Positions 37,682 to 46,051 of a DNA stretch of 64,000 bases are shown here, piece after piece. Under the pieces are notes generated by a model. That model did not search any database, was not told where the DNA came from, and worked only from the letters and a program-made list of their open reading frames with translations. Location: NCBI GenBank assembly GCA_021151835.1, contig JAGKWO010000016.1, positions 1-64,000 on the forward strand. Direction: 5' to 3'. The stretch is from Gammaproteobacteria bacterium. Lineage in GTDB: Bacteria > Pseudomonadota > Gammaproteobacteria > Pseudomonadales > Cellvibrionaceae. How positions within the stretch are numbered: the stretch's first letter is position 1; every line of letters begins with the position of its first letter. A program made the translations under genes and the position numbers.

Positions 37682-38011
37682 TTATCCTGGATAGATTGCT
37701 TGGACGATAAAGTAGCAAGACGGAACTACCGCGAATATTGCGATGAATCCCAGACAACCTGCATTACGCTTGTGTTTGCCCGGTAACTTGCCAGGGTAAG
37801 ATTCCAACCATCTTTTATGACACTCTTTGCAATACAGCTTTTTTTTTAGGCGCCAGGCGGTTAATGTTCGTTCCGTATGGAGCGATTGGCAACCACATCT
37901 AGCGCAATTAAACAGAGTTGGAGCCAAATGAGGTTTTGTTGATGGTTTCCAGAGAAAGACTAAAACCCCGACAATTGCGATAAATAATATTGCGGCTGCC
38001 CATATTTCCAT
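37682..38011 (-). CDS. Small membrane protein with zinc-ribbon motif
   Basis: A 109-residue protein with an N-terminal transmembrane helix (about 4-22), a zinc-ribbon-like pair of CxxC motifs (NCARCGCQ at about 36-43 and YCKECHK at about 60-66) and a second C-terminal helix (about 86-105). Role unknown. The composition and complete start and stop argue for a real gene. Confidence 0.6.
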   Translation of the reverse strand: MEIWAAAILFIAIVGVLVFLWKPSTKPHLAPTLFNCARCGCQSLHTERTLTAWRLKKKLYCKECHKRWLESYPGKLPGKHKRNAGCLGFIAIFAVVPSCYFIVQAIYPG

Positions 38012-38435
38012 GATCGGCTTTGACTCTCATAAACTTCAACGATTTAAAATCCATTAGTGTGATGGCGTCCTATCCATTTCTATTATTGCGTTAATCCAAA
38101 AGGTTGACAAGAAAACGCTCATCTTCATGCTGTGGATCCGTTGTGTAAGGCTGTGCACAAGACGCCCAAGAGACCTTCGAATGAAAAATCTGGGCGGTGA
38201 TATCAGTAAACAGCTTTTACGCGCTCTTTTTTTTGGTCAACAACGACACGGAGTCTATGTTCATACAATTGAAATATTAATGCGCCTCATTGAGACTCCG
38301 CCAACCGTGACGCCGGGCAAATCGGACGTGTGCTTTAATGCCTTTCAGTTCCTGTTCGCTCGTCAGGATGGCTATACTCTTGGAAAGTGTAGAGATAGAA
38401 ATTTAGGGTATCCGTATTTGGTGATTGATCCGGGG

Positions 38436-38945
38436 TTATATCTGCCCGCATTCAATCGTCGTCGCTAGTGTTGATATGTCCACTCCATAGTTTTTACCAT
38501 ACGCGGTTGATCGTTGGCTTGTAGCCACTTCGAAATCATCGCGGCAATCCCTTCTTAAAAACTCTGGCACTTCCAGATATTCGCTACTGCTTGTAACCAG
38601 TTCAATTGTATTGCCTGAAATTCTATTGCTTTGTTGGCACTGGAACTTTGGCCGTTGCTTTCCGATTTTGTGTGCACCTTCAGCAAACAGTATCTTGGCT
38701 CGCAGCGCCTCAAACGAATATCCACGGCCAAGACGGTTCATTACGCTGATCAAGTTGTTTAAGGACTCGGTATAGGCATCAGTAACGGGATGCTCGAAGT
38801 AATTGCATATATTCAAAGGATGCGGAGTGAATTTGGCACGCCCAGAGTAGTTATGCTCTTCCTCCTTGAGAGCAGTGGCGGGCAGGCTCAACGTCGGGTT
38901 CTCGTGGCGATATGAGAAACGTGCGCCGTCGTCCAGGATCCACAC
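38436..38945 (-). pseudogene. Truncated ISL3-family transposase remnant
   Basis: The frame contains the C-terminal part of an ISL3-type DDE transposase: VTDAYTESLNNLISVMNRLGRGYSFEALRAKILF is the segment carrying the last catalytic Glu and the following conserved helix. The ending YGVDISTLATTIECGQI is the usual tail. The first two catalytic Asp regions and the N-terminal zinc finger are absent, so about two thirds of the gene is missing. It marks an old insertion next to the effector-immunity pair. No terminal repeats were located. Confidence 0.7.
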
Positions 38946-38963
38946 CGAGCGGCGGTAACATCG

Positions 38964-39554
38964 CTAATCGAAGGTGCTATCGCTATTCCACTGCGTAGCA
39001 GGAATAAAACGAATACCTTTAGGATTAATGGATTCAATCGCATCTTTGATGGATTGGTGCATGAGCAACACTGAGGTGTTCTCAGCAAGTTCAAATATAA
39101 GGCGCTTTCTTAACTCAAATTTGCCAAGCGTCTGCTCATCAAGAACGAACTTTTCGATACCCCAAATTATGTCGCCAGCTTTGTTGGTTGTAATGATACT
39201 TTGAGTCTTATCCAGACAAGAGATTCGATTCCATACATGCACAAAGCAGTAATCGTGTAACTCTGAAAAGGGATCTTTTGGGTTGCGCACCTTGGCGGGA
39301 ATTAGTTGTATACCGTAAATATCCAGCTTCTCAAGAATTCTTGCTAAGGGAAATGAAATAATCGGTTCCGGTGCCTTGTGATAATCCACCCATTCAAACT
39401 TCGGGGAGATGGGGTCACCCAATCGAAATTTTAATGGTTCAGTGTACTGAACAGGCACTCCAAGTCCATATTCATTCTCTTTTTGATCCCATGAAAATAA
39501 TGGGTAGTGATCATTATTTTCGCGCTCAACCACATAGTATTCAGCTTGTAACAT
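38964..39554 (-). CDS. Imm11/DUF1629-family immunity protein
   Basis: A 196-residue protein of the Imm11 (DUF1629) type. Family features are the opening AEYYVVE, the central YCFVHVWNRISCLD and the C-terminal RLIFELAENTSVLLMHQS...IKDAIESINPKGIRFIPA. It lies 4 bases downstream of the effector gene in the same direction, so it is the likely antidote that neutralises that toxin in the producing cell. A second, divergent member lies at 60161-60730. Confidence 0.85.
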   Translation of the reverse strand: MLQAEYYVVERENNDHYPLFSWDQKENEYGLGVPVQYTEPLKFRLGDPISPKFEWVDYHKAPEPIISFPLARILEKLDIYGIQLIPAKVRNPKDPFSELHDYCFVHVWNRISCLDKTQSIITTNKAGDIIWGIEKFVLDEQTLGKFELRKRLIFELAENTSVLLMHQSIKDAIESINPKGIRFIPATQWNSDSTFD

Positions 39555-39558
39555 AGTC

Positions 39559-40644
39559 TTATTTTCCTATTTCTAATGGGGCAATTTTTTGAGGCAACAC
39601 AGCGGCACTGCCCTTACGAGTTAGCTTGTGAAGGCGGTTATGCGGACACGCTTTTTGCGGCTTGTCTTCTATGCTTTTGGCACCTGCACAACCGTTGCCC
39701 CCCGTTTTATAATCGCGGCCATCACCGGTAATTGTCCAACTGAAACTGTTGACTTTGGATAAAACGTACTCGCTGTACTCGTTAAGCTCATCAATCAGTC
39801 CCTTTGGATTATCACAGAATTTTCCGGCCTTTATTTTTTCGCCAATCTTCTTTAAATCAGTTTTTATCTTATCGGGATAAGAGACACCCTCCGCCACACC
39901 GGCAGAGTGGCCACCGCGATGTAACGGTGCATGAAGCTGACAAGCCAACTCCAGCAAATAAGGCAACATCACGCCATTTTCTTTGCAATCAATGTTGTAA
40001 CCAAAATCAGCGCACCAATCGGGCCATTTGTCGTCGTCCATTGCTTCACTGCAAATAAGATGGTGAGCTTGAAGCGAATGGCTTCCCGTATACCACACAT
40101 GATCCTCAAGTTTTGCTATGATATTTTTCCGTAAGGCTTGTCCACTGCCATTGTGATTGCCAGGCTTCTTGGTAAGGTCATGTTTTTTCTTTTTGCAGTA
40201 CGGGCATTTTTCCACTTCGTCAGGTGGCAATATCACGGGCGCAACCTGCGCCTGCATGATGGGTGCTGGCGGCGTATTGCGACCATTACCCAAAAACAGA
40301 TCAGCATTTCTCACCACATTTTTACCTTCAATTTTGACATCGAAGGAAGCCGTTACGGGGTGTGCCTTGCCCTTGTGCGTGTTGGAAATAATCCCTTTAA
40401 GCGTACCCGCGTCATCTCCGATACTGGTAGAAAACTCCGAGCTATCCAAGCACACGGGCGCACCGTTAACTTTTACGTTCTTACTGCCTTTTGCCAAGTC
40501 GCCACTTTTGGAAATGTTTGGATAGGGGATGGGGACGGGACCGCCGGGTGTAGGTGTTTTGCAAACATCGGGGCCGGTTACTACAGTGCCACTACTTTTC
40601 TGAGTGACAGGGCTTCGGGAGTTAACTAACGTATCGTTTGGCAT
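39559..40644 (-). CDS. PAAR-like (DUF4150) effector with C-terminal AHH-type nuclease
   Basis: A modular toxin of 361 residues. The N-terminal DUF4150/PAAR-like domain (about 1-125; TPGGPVPIPYPNISKSGDLAKGS) caps the type VI spike. A linker with CPYCKKKKHDL follows. The C-terminal domain has an AHH-type HNH/EndoVII nuclease core with the paired His194/His195 in LQAHHLICSEA and a second His motif in APLHRGGHSAG. It is encoded immediately upstream of an Imm11 gene. No type VI secretion genes are in the window, so delivery would depend on a system elsewhere in the chromosome. Confidence 0.85.
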   Translation of the reverse strand: MPNDTLVNSRSPVTQKSSGTVVTGPDVCKTPTPGGPVPIPYPNISKSGDLAKGSKNVKVNGAPVCLDSSEFSTSIGDDAGTLKGIISNTHKGKAHPVTASFDVKIEGKNVVRNADLFLGNGRNTPPAPIMQAQVAPVILPPDEVEKCPYCKKKKHDLTKKPGNHNGSGQALRKNIIAKLEDHVWYTGSHSLQAHHLICSEAMDDDKWPDWCADFGYNIDCKENGVMLPYLLELACQLHAPLHRGGHSAGVAEGVSYPDKIKTDLKKIGEKIKAGKFCDNPKGLIDELNEYSEYVLSKVNSFSWTITGDGRDYKTGGNGCAGAKSIEDKPQKACPHNRLHKLTRKGSAAVLPQKIAPLEIGK

Positions 40645-40671
40645 CGGTTACTTCCTTATCTGGCAGCTCTA

Positions 40672-41165
40672 TCTTTAAGCATGGTTTTTGGCAATCCTAT
40701 CAGGGGCGCCATTCTATCAGTCATAAAGTACGAATTGGCTTAAATGCATCGCAAGTCTAAATCAATCATTTAACGCGGATTTACATTATCCAAACAAAAA
40801 AAGTTTTTGCGCCATGATCAATCACCAAGTACGGATATCTAAGTTTCAATAGGGGGTGTTGTTACGCAGCAGGCGCCTACAAAGGGTCAAGGCCGGACTA
40901 AACTGCGATCACACCAACTTGCTTTCTGGTGGATGGCAAGACAGCGTGACATGTAAACGATACAAATGGGAAGCGGCCGGGTGACTGACAAACTATCGCT
41001 GCCCCCTCCTTCTTCAGCGTCTTATATAGCGATTTAAAGCGGGAGCTTATCGAGCTTGACCGCAAAGCCCCGTAAGCCGATGCATTGAAACTCCAATTGG
41101 AGGCTAGTTGCAGCAATCAACGGTGAGAGATTGATTTTGAACATATGCGGTCTTATAGTTACTTG
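40672..41165. other. Intergenic region between effector and zeta locus
   Basis: About 490 bases without a supported gene. A minus-strand frame at 40898-41116 has transposase-like flavour but no start signal or clear family. The + strand promoter of the zeta locus must lie near the right end of this stretch, but I cannot place it. Confidence 0.4.
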
Positions 41166-41213
41166 ATGGCTATGGCTATGGCTATGGCTATGGCTATGGC
41201 TATGGCTATGGCT
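41166..41213 (+). repeat. Eight perfect tandem ATGGCT hexamers
   Basis: Eight uninterrupted copies of ATGGCT lie 46 bp before the small gene of the zeta locus. Short tandem arrays of this purity expand and contract by slippage. Hexamers preserve reading frame, so copy number would alter spacing or peptide length rather than frame. Confidence 0.97.
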
Positions 41214-41267
41214 GAGCGCCGCAGCTGTCAGCGTGTGTTAACGACCAAAGGTGTAAACCATGAGTAA
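41166..41267 (+). CDS. Possible leader peptide (Met-Ala)8 coupled to the antitoxin gene
   Basis: The hexamer repeat reads as (Met-Ala)8 and continues in frame for 17 residues (ERRSCQRVLTTKGVNHE) to a TAA that overlaps the ATG of the next gene (ATGAGTAA). Each repeat offers an ATG start. No good Shine-Dalgarno precedes it. Translational coupling with the downstream gene is plausible but unproven. Confidence 0.35.
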   Translation: MAMAMAMAMAMAMAMAERRSCQRVLTTKGVNHE

Positions 41268-41433
41268 AGCGGAAAAGCCGAAAACAATTGCCGATATTCA
41301 GCTGGATCAATTTCTCAGAGAGCTTGATACCGACGAGGGCAGGAAGCGCTTAGGCGAAGATGCCTATAGTGAAGCAAAAGCTGCTGAGAAGCGTAAGTCA
41401 ATCCATCAAAAGCCGACACCAACCTCAAAATAA
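41260..41433 (+). CDS. Probable antitoxin of the zeta-type toxin
   Basis: A 57-residue charged helical protein (MSKAEKPKTIADIQLDQF...), rich in Lys, Glu and Ala. ATG at 41260 has AAAGGTG 6 nt upstream. It ends 9 nt before the GTG of the zeta-type gene, the usual order for an antitoxin-toxin pair. It does not resemble the epsilon antitoxin closely, so the assignment rests on size, charge and position. Confidence 0.65.
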   Translation: MSKAEKPKTIADIQLDQFLRELDTDEGRKRLGEDAYSEAKAAEKRKSIHQKPTPTSK

Positions 41434-41442
41434 GGAGGTAAC

Positions 41443-42015
41443 GTGTCGAGACCACAGTTTGTGCTCGTTGCGGGGCCCAACGGAGGGGGGAAGTCCACAC
41501 TTACCCAGTCTATTAAGCATCGATTTCCCAATATCGAAGTGATTGACCCGGATGCAATTGCACGGAACATGACAGGCTCTTTCGCAACGGTTGACCAGGA
41601 GCAGCTGTCCGCCGGGAAAAGGACCTTGGAGCTTGTGAAAAAATACATTGATAGTCAGCAGTCGCTGATGGTCGAATCCACGATTTCGGGAACGACGTAT
41701 TTAAAATACGCTCGGATGGCCAATCAGGCTGGATTTCGCACCGTGTTCATCTATGTGTCGCTGAAAAGTGCCGAACTAAGCGCCGACCGTGTTTCTAAGC
41801 GCGTTGGTATGGGAGGGCACAACATTCCTCTTGACGATGTCCGACGTAGGTACCCGCGTTCGATGGGTAACATTAAGCCACACATTAAGGAATTTGAAAG
41901 TGCACACATTTACGACAATAGTGAGCGCTACCGATGGATCGCGTCATTTCGTAATGGTTTGGTTCACAAAGTGGCACCCGACATTCCTTCCTGGCTTTCC
42001 CATTATATTCTTTAG
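41443..42015 (+). CDS. Zeta-toxin-like P-loop kinase
   Basis: A 190-residue P-loop protein of the zeta-toxin/AAA_33 group, which phosphorylates UDP-amino sugars or related small molecules. The Walker A is AGPNGGGKST at 9-18, followed by EVIDPDAIARNM and the ESTISG segment, both typical of zeta proteins. An arginine-rich lid (RVSKRVGMGGH, DDVRRRYPRS) contains likely ATP-binding arginines. GTG at 41443 has a perfect AAGGAGGT. With the 57-residue partner it would form an addiction module. Confidence 0.85.
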   Translation: MSRPQFVLVAGPNGGGKSTLTQSIKHRFPNIEVIDPDAIARNMTGSFATVDQEQLSAGKRTLELVKKYIDSQQSLMVESTISGTTYLKYARMANQAGFRTVFIYVSLKSAELSADRVSKRVGMGGHNIPLDDVRRRYPRSMGNIKPHIKEFESAHIYDNSERYRWIASFRNGLVHKVAPDIPSWLSHYIL

Positions 42016-42155
42016 CAACGACCGTAGGGCCAAAACTCTCGGAAATCCCGCCTAAGCGCAAGGCAAAATGGTCCATTGGTTACCTCGTGAATCTCCCTGA
42101 AATGAGGTACACGATTGGTACCGATAGACTGACCTCAACCGCACAGCCTAAATGA

Positions 42156-42253
42156 CGGATATAAGATTCCAGTTGCTATATCGCGCAGACCGGGCGTGAG
42201 CGAAGCTCGTTTTGAGCTGGTTCGCTTCATCTTGCAGCGATGCGCAATATCCG
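42156..42253. repeat. 98-nt imperfect inverted repeat between convergent genes
   Basis: The outer arms CGGATAT (42156-42162) and ATATCCG (42247-42253), middle GCGCA/TGCGC and inner GAGCGAA-GCTC/GAGC-TTCGCTT arms pair in the same order around GTTTT. The structure lies between the zeta and exonuclease genes, which converge. It has no T-run, so it is not a classic terminator. It could be a transcription barrier, a recombination site or part of a relic element. Confidence 0.55.
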
Positions 42254-42264
42254 TGCGTAATCCT

Positions 42265-43713
42265 TTATTCAATGTCAGTGGCTTCGAGCGGTTGTGAAAG
42301 TGGCCTGATGGATTGGAGCGGGAATATTTTAATGGTTTTTGATGGCGTGAGGATTGCGGACCGTAGGTAACGGTATATGTCTTTGTCGATCTCTGGTTGC
42401 GTCTTGCGTCTGGCGTTTTCCAGTAGCTCTTCCATTGAGTTTGCTGTGGCTAATACGCACCAGTTATCGATCAATAGGTACTGGTAATAGTCATTACCTG
42501 AGCCTTCAACTAGCGCTACAGGGCCTGGGTATGGCCATGACGTTAGCGCGAGGGACGAGAGAGATTCCAGTAGTTTGACGTTGTGCTGCAGGGCCGGTAG
42601 TTTGCCAGCGCAGTAGCCCCGGCATTTTTTCAGCTGATGGCTTGAGCATGCACGCTTACTAAACGGCTCCAGCCCACACGCTTGGTAACAGAGTCCGTGC
42701 GAGTCGCATATTCCTTGGATCGCTTCTTTGGCTTGTTTAGCAGATCGGAACAGCCCGTATCGCTTTTGGTTCGCTTGGGGCAATTCCGATATTGGGAGTA
42801 TATTCGGGTTGAGCAGACCGTCTTGCTGCTTGACCAGGCACACGCTGTAAAAGGTGCTTACTCGACGGAGCCTGCGGTTATACAGAGGTTGCAGCTCCTT
42901 TACTTTTTTGGACTCCAAAAGGAGCGCAGATAGCTCCCCAGGGGTCTTTTCAAACGTGATGTTGCGGGTTTGCTGGCATATCTTCATTTCCCTGGATGAC
43001 TTGTGGTCTGCCGTGAAATGGCCGAGTACGCGCTTACGGATGTTGATGCTTTTTCCGATATAAAGCAGTTCGCGGTTTTCTCCCCAAAAATAATAGACTC
43101 CGGAGTGATTTGGCAGCTCGTCGACCAGGCATGCGTCGAAGTGCGCAGGCATGCTTTCTTTGCGGTATTGGTGTTGTATTGCTTGTTTAACCTGGTGCTC
43201 GCCTTTTTCTTCTTCGGCGATGGACATGAACTTGTAAGTCGCTCTGGCATCGTCCAGCGCGCGGTGGCGAGCGGCCACATAGATTTGGTGCCGTGCGATA
43301 ATTTTTTCCAGGCTGTGGCCAGCCCGGTCAGCGTACAGGAAGCGGGACAGTTTAACGGTACACAGTAATTTAGCTTTGAAGCTATAAGCCAGTCGAGCAT
43401 ATTCGTTGCGGATGAACCCGTAATCAAACCGCACGTTATGTGCAATGAAAAGCTTGCCTTGCAGCCGCAGTAGTATTTCCTTGGCGACCTGTTCGAAGTA
43501 GGGCGCAGTTGCCACCATTTCGTCAGTTATTCCAGTCAAAGACTGGATGCTTTTTGGAATGTGTACGCGGGGATTGATCAGCGTGGACCATTCAGTGACT
43601 CCGTCCTTGGTAACCTCGATGATGGCGATTTCGGTAATCCTGTCATAGGTAACGTTGCCGCCGGTGGTCTCAATGTCGACGATAGCGCAAGGGATAGGAT
43701 AGTGTTGGAGCAT
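42265..43713 (-). CDS. DnaQ-like 3'-5' exonuclease fused to UvrC-type GIY-YIG domain
   Basis: A 482-residue two-domain repair protein. The N-terminal DEDD exonuclease has ExoI IVDIETTGG (Asp13, Glu15), ExoII AHNVRFDYGF and ExoIII HRALDDARA. A GIY-YIG domain follows at about 204-285 (SGVYYFWGENRELLYIGKS), with the UvrC/Cho-like arginines and ELSALLLE. The C-terminal ~200 residues resemble the extension of such fusions, with a Cys cluster near 345-375. The gene is 15 nt behind the stop of a dnaE2 stump. It was therefore probably the last gene of an imuA-imuB-dnaE2-type SOS mutagenesis operon and has lost its upstream partners. Confidence 0.9.
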   Translation of the reverse strand: MLQHYPIPCAIVDIETTGGNVTYDRITEIAIIEVTKDGVTEWSTLINPRVHIPKSIQSLTGITDEMVATAPYFEQVAKEILLRLQGKLFIAHNVRFDYGFIRNEYARLAYSFKAKLLCTVKLSRFLYADRAGHSLEKIIARHQIYVAARHRALDDARATYKFMSIAEEEKGEHQVKQAIQHQYRKESMPAHFDACLVDELPNHSGVYYFWGENRELLYIGKSINIRKRVLGHFTADHKSSREMKICQQTRNITFEKTPGELSALLLESKKVKELQPLYNRRLRRVSTFYSVCLVKQQDGLLNPNILPISELPQANQKRYGLFRSAKQAKEAIQGICDSHGLCYQACGLEPFSKRACSSHQLKKCRGYCAGKLPALQHNVKLLESLSSLALTSWPYPGPVALVEGSGNDYYQYLLIDNWCVLATANSMEELLENARRKTQPEIDKDIYRYLRSAILTPSKTIKIFPLQSIRPLSQPLEATDIE

Positions 43714-43728
43714 GTGCTGGGGTCCGGA

Positions 43729-43905
43729 TTAATGAAAGTCACGCGATTTAAGAGCCAAGTTTTGCAATCGTTCTGTTACGTTTTGAATATGCCCGGCGAC
43801 CACATGCACGATGGGCAACGCTAAGCCCTCGGTTGCGATTTGAACTACTCCTTTGATAACAAGCAGTTTGCCGGTCAGTATTTCCCGCCGGAACTGCTCC
43901 TGGGT
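43729..43905 (-). pseudogene. dnaE2: 3' stump of error-prone DNA polymerase gene dnaE2
   Basis: On the minus strand the last ~58 codons read TQEQFRREILTGKLLVIKG, then IATEGLALPIVHVVAGHI and a TAA stop. This is the C-terminal OB-fold end of DnaE2 (…GVVQ...HVVA). Upstream of about 43905 the similarity stops, so some 1000 codons are missing. The stop is 15 nt before the exonuclease/GIY-YIG start. Confidence 0.75.
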
Positions 43906-44167
43906 GGACCTCCTAATATTAAGGTGGCTTTGCGAATGAAAATAGTTTGCTCAAACTATTGTATGCCGGTATGTTGAATGCGTCAGAGCGATGGACGCAT
44001 CCCGTGCAAAACTGGAATCTGACGTTATCGCAGCTGTCAATTCATTTTCTTGGAAGACTGGATGCCCACATTAAACTGTAACTGTTGACACAGAGTTTTG
44101 AACACCCTCCATTAATCAATAAAATCGAGTATCTTATAGCAGTTGCAAACGATTAATTATTCTCTCT

Positions 44168-45505
44168 TCATTGCTCATCTTTTTCTGTTTCGTAACCTAA
44201 ATCTCGGTCATACAAATCCCCGAATGTTTGCCCTTTGTTAGGCCCAAACATATTAAAGAACCATGTTTTATCATATTGTGCTTTCTGAAAACCCTCACTC
44301 GCCTTGGCCCCAGCATTTTCCATCGTGATATGGTCCTCTCCATCAGCCATAATGATCGCAGCAAAATGAAAATCCCACTCACCTGGCTTAGTGGCATTCT
44401 CTTTTTTTCCATACACATTCCCAGGCTTCACCGCCGGGGATTCACTCCAATTATTTTTCTCATCTGGGCTAAGATCTTTTCCAGAAACAACCTGAGCCAT
44501 GAGCCTGCAATCGCTTGGCATCAAAACTCGATCAGAGCTGGCTTCTTGCGCGTTTTTGTATATGGTGAAATAACGTAAAGCGTCACTCTCCAAAAAATTA
44601 CCGCAACTTTCGAAAATCTCATGTGCCACGGCATTAATCACTAATGAATTATCAAATTTTTTGCCTTGGGAAATATCAAACACTCTGGCAGAGACTTTTT
44701 CAGAAGCGCTTCTTAACTTTCCGATGGTAACTTCCATGTCCATGTTCTTGCCGGCAATTAACTTTCTTATAACATCCGAGTTTTCTACAATGCCCTGTAC
44801 TCTCTCCTCAACTTCAACCATATTCGGGTAAAACCCCCTCTCTAATCTATTTCGCTCCCTGTCTAGGTTAACATTCAACCCAAATTGCTCTGTTTGCCCA
44901 GCCAGCGCCTCCCTTGGCTCAACTTTTACTTCGTGTAGATGGGAGCCGTTATAGGAGTCTCCCTTTGAGAACTCGACTTGGCCGTTCATGGCGTTTGCCT
45001 CTATAATTTTGTCCTCACTAGCATATATTGTTGTAGGATTCTCCCAAAGCAAACGATTATTTTCGGAAATTCTCTTGCCACCATCTGTTTTGTAGAGCTG
45101 TAATGTTTCGTTACTATCGAAGTTATCGTTCGGACCGGTATTTTTAGGTTGTGGTGTTCGGGTTTCGGTTTGTTTCCGTTGGTTCAACGAATCATGGGCG
45201 TTGCGTTGTAGCGGTTTATCTTCTTTCACTCTCTGCACCGACGTCTTGGCGGCCGAATTTGTACCTATCATCCTTTGGATGTCTTGCAACTGAAGCACTT
45301 TTGGGCTGGAGGTTGCCATTGACTGCATAACCCGCAATTGTCTTGCTCGCGCGCTATTCGTAATGCGGGTTTGCTGTTGCAGCTGATGAACTAGTTCGCT
45401 CCGGCTGTCTTCAATCTGAAATTGAGCTGCTTGCAGGTTTTGATCATCGCTGCGAAATTGGTTTTGCTTTGCCTGATCTGCGGGCAGATTAGTCTTCAAG
45501 TTCAT
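44168..45505 (-). CDS. Toxin-like protein with eCIS/DUF4157-type N-terminus
   Basis: A 445-residue protein. The N-terminus is Gln-rich with SARARQLRVMQSMATSSPKVLQLQDIQRMI, the short targeting-like segment seen at the start of many DUF4157/eCIS-associated cargo proteins. A variable middle follows. The C-terminus (WDFHFAAIIMADGEDHITMENAG, then TWFFNMFGPNKGQTFGDLYD) matches the C-terminal module of such polymorphic toxins, with His and Asn positions reminiscent of a papain-like fold. No immunity gene is adjacent and no contractile injection genes are in the window. The activity is unknown. Confidence 0.6.
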   Translation of the reverse strand: MNLKTNLPADQAKQNQFRSDDQNLQAAQFQIEDSRSELVHQLQQQTRITNSARARQLRVMQSMATSSPKVLQLQDIQRMIGTNSAAKTSVQRVKEDKPLQRNAHDSLNQRKQTETRTPQPKNTGPNDNFDSNETLQLYKTDGGKRISENNRLLWENPTTIYASEDKIIEANAMNGQVEFSKGDSYNGSHLHEVKVEPREALAGQTEQFGLNVNLDRERNRLERGFYPNMVEVEERVQGIVENSDVIRKLIAGKNMDMEVTIGKLRSASEKVSARVFDISQGKKFDNSLVINAVAHEIFESCGNFLESDALRYFTIYKNAQEASSDRVLMPSDCRLMAQVVSGKDLSPDEKNNWSESPAVKPGNVYGKKENATKPGEWDFHFAAIIMADGEDHITMENAGAKASEGFQKAQYDKTWFFNMFGPNKGQTFGDLYDRDLGYETEKDEQ

Positions 45506-45988
45506 TTTCCATGTGCAGGTGAAACGTTGGATTTACGCTGATTGGGGGTTCCTGGGATGCAGTCAGAGAATATTGCCGCATGGCGGTACTCAGCAAAAAC
45601 GGGGGATAATCCGGCGACCCAGTGTCTACATGACTTCCCCTTTAGGAAAATAGTAGGACTCTATCTTATTCTATTATTCGCGTCCTGATGAAGCCAGCCG
45701 GATCAGGTTTTGTAGGCTACCCTTCAAAAATTTTCCTTAAAAGCCGATGCCTGACAGGCAATGAGCCATCGCGCTTGTATTGACGTGGACTATTACAAAA
45801 ATGATTTCAATTAATGGGTGAAATGGGAACCAACGTGAAGCGAGCCGTAATCGCCCCTGCCTAAAAGGTACAGCAATATGTTGAATGGACGCCGATTTCA
45901 CAGGTTACCTGAGCACCCCCTGAAGAACAGCGAATAAAGTCTTCCAACTTGCCCATTTCAATGATTTAGCCCATCATGTTTGTTATGG
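45506..45988. other. Boundary region left of the defence operon
   Basis: About 480 bases with no supported gene. It becomes AT-rich toward the right. The promoter of the operon at 46052 must lie near its right end or just beyond, around the palindromes. No IS end or tRNA is seen. Confidence 0.4.
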
Positions 45989-46039
45989 GACTGGAGATGT
46001 CCTCCAGTCCGCCGAATTTAGGCTGGAGAATGCCTCCAG
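45989..46039 (+). promoter_or_regulatory. Two tandem palindromes CTGGAG-N5-CTCCAG upstream of the defence operon
   Basis: Site 1 pairs GACTGGAG (45989-45996) with CTCCAGTC (46002-46009) around ATGTC. Site 2 pairs CTGGAG (46023-46028) with CTCCAG (46034-46039) around AATGC. Centres are 32 bp apart, about three helical turns, and site 2 ends 12 nt before the ATG. This is the layout of a cooperative operator. No regulator gene is adjacent on the left; the DUF4007 product or a host protein could bind. Confidence 0.7.
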
Positions 46040-46051
46040 TAGCATAAAAAC

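Noticed and set aside
40898..41116. Minus-strand frame with IS110-like flavour
   Set aside because: Similarity to the transposase C-terminus is too weak by eye and no catalytic motif or end repeat is present.
41166..41213. CRISPR-like repeat
   Set aside because: It is an uninterrupted hexamer array without spacers; no CRISPR array or cas gene was seen anywhere in the window.
42156..42253. Integron attC site
   Set aside because: The terminal boxes do not fit RYYYAAC/GTTRRRY and no integron integrase or cassette array is present.
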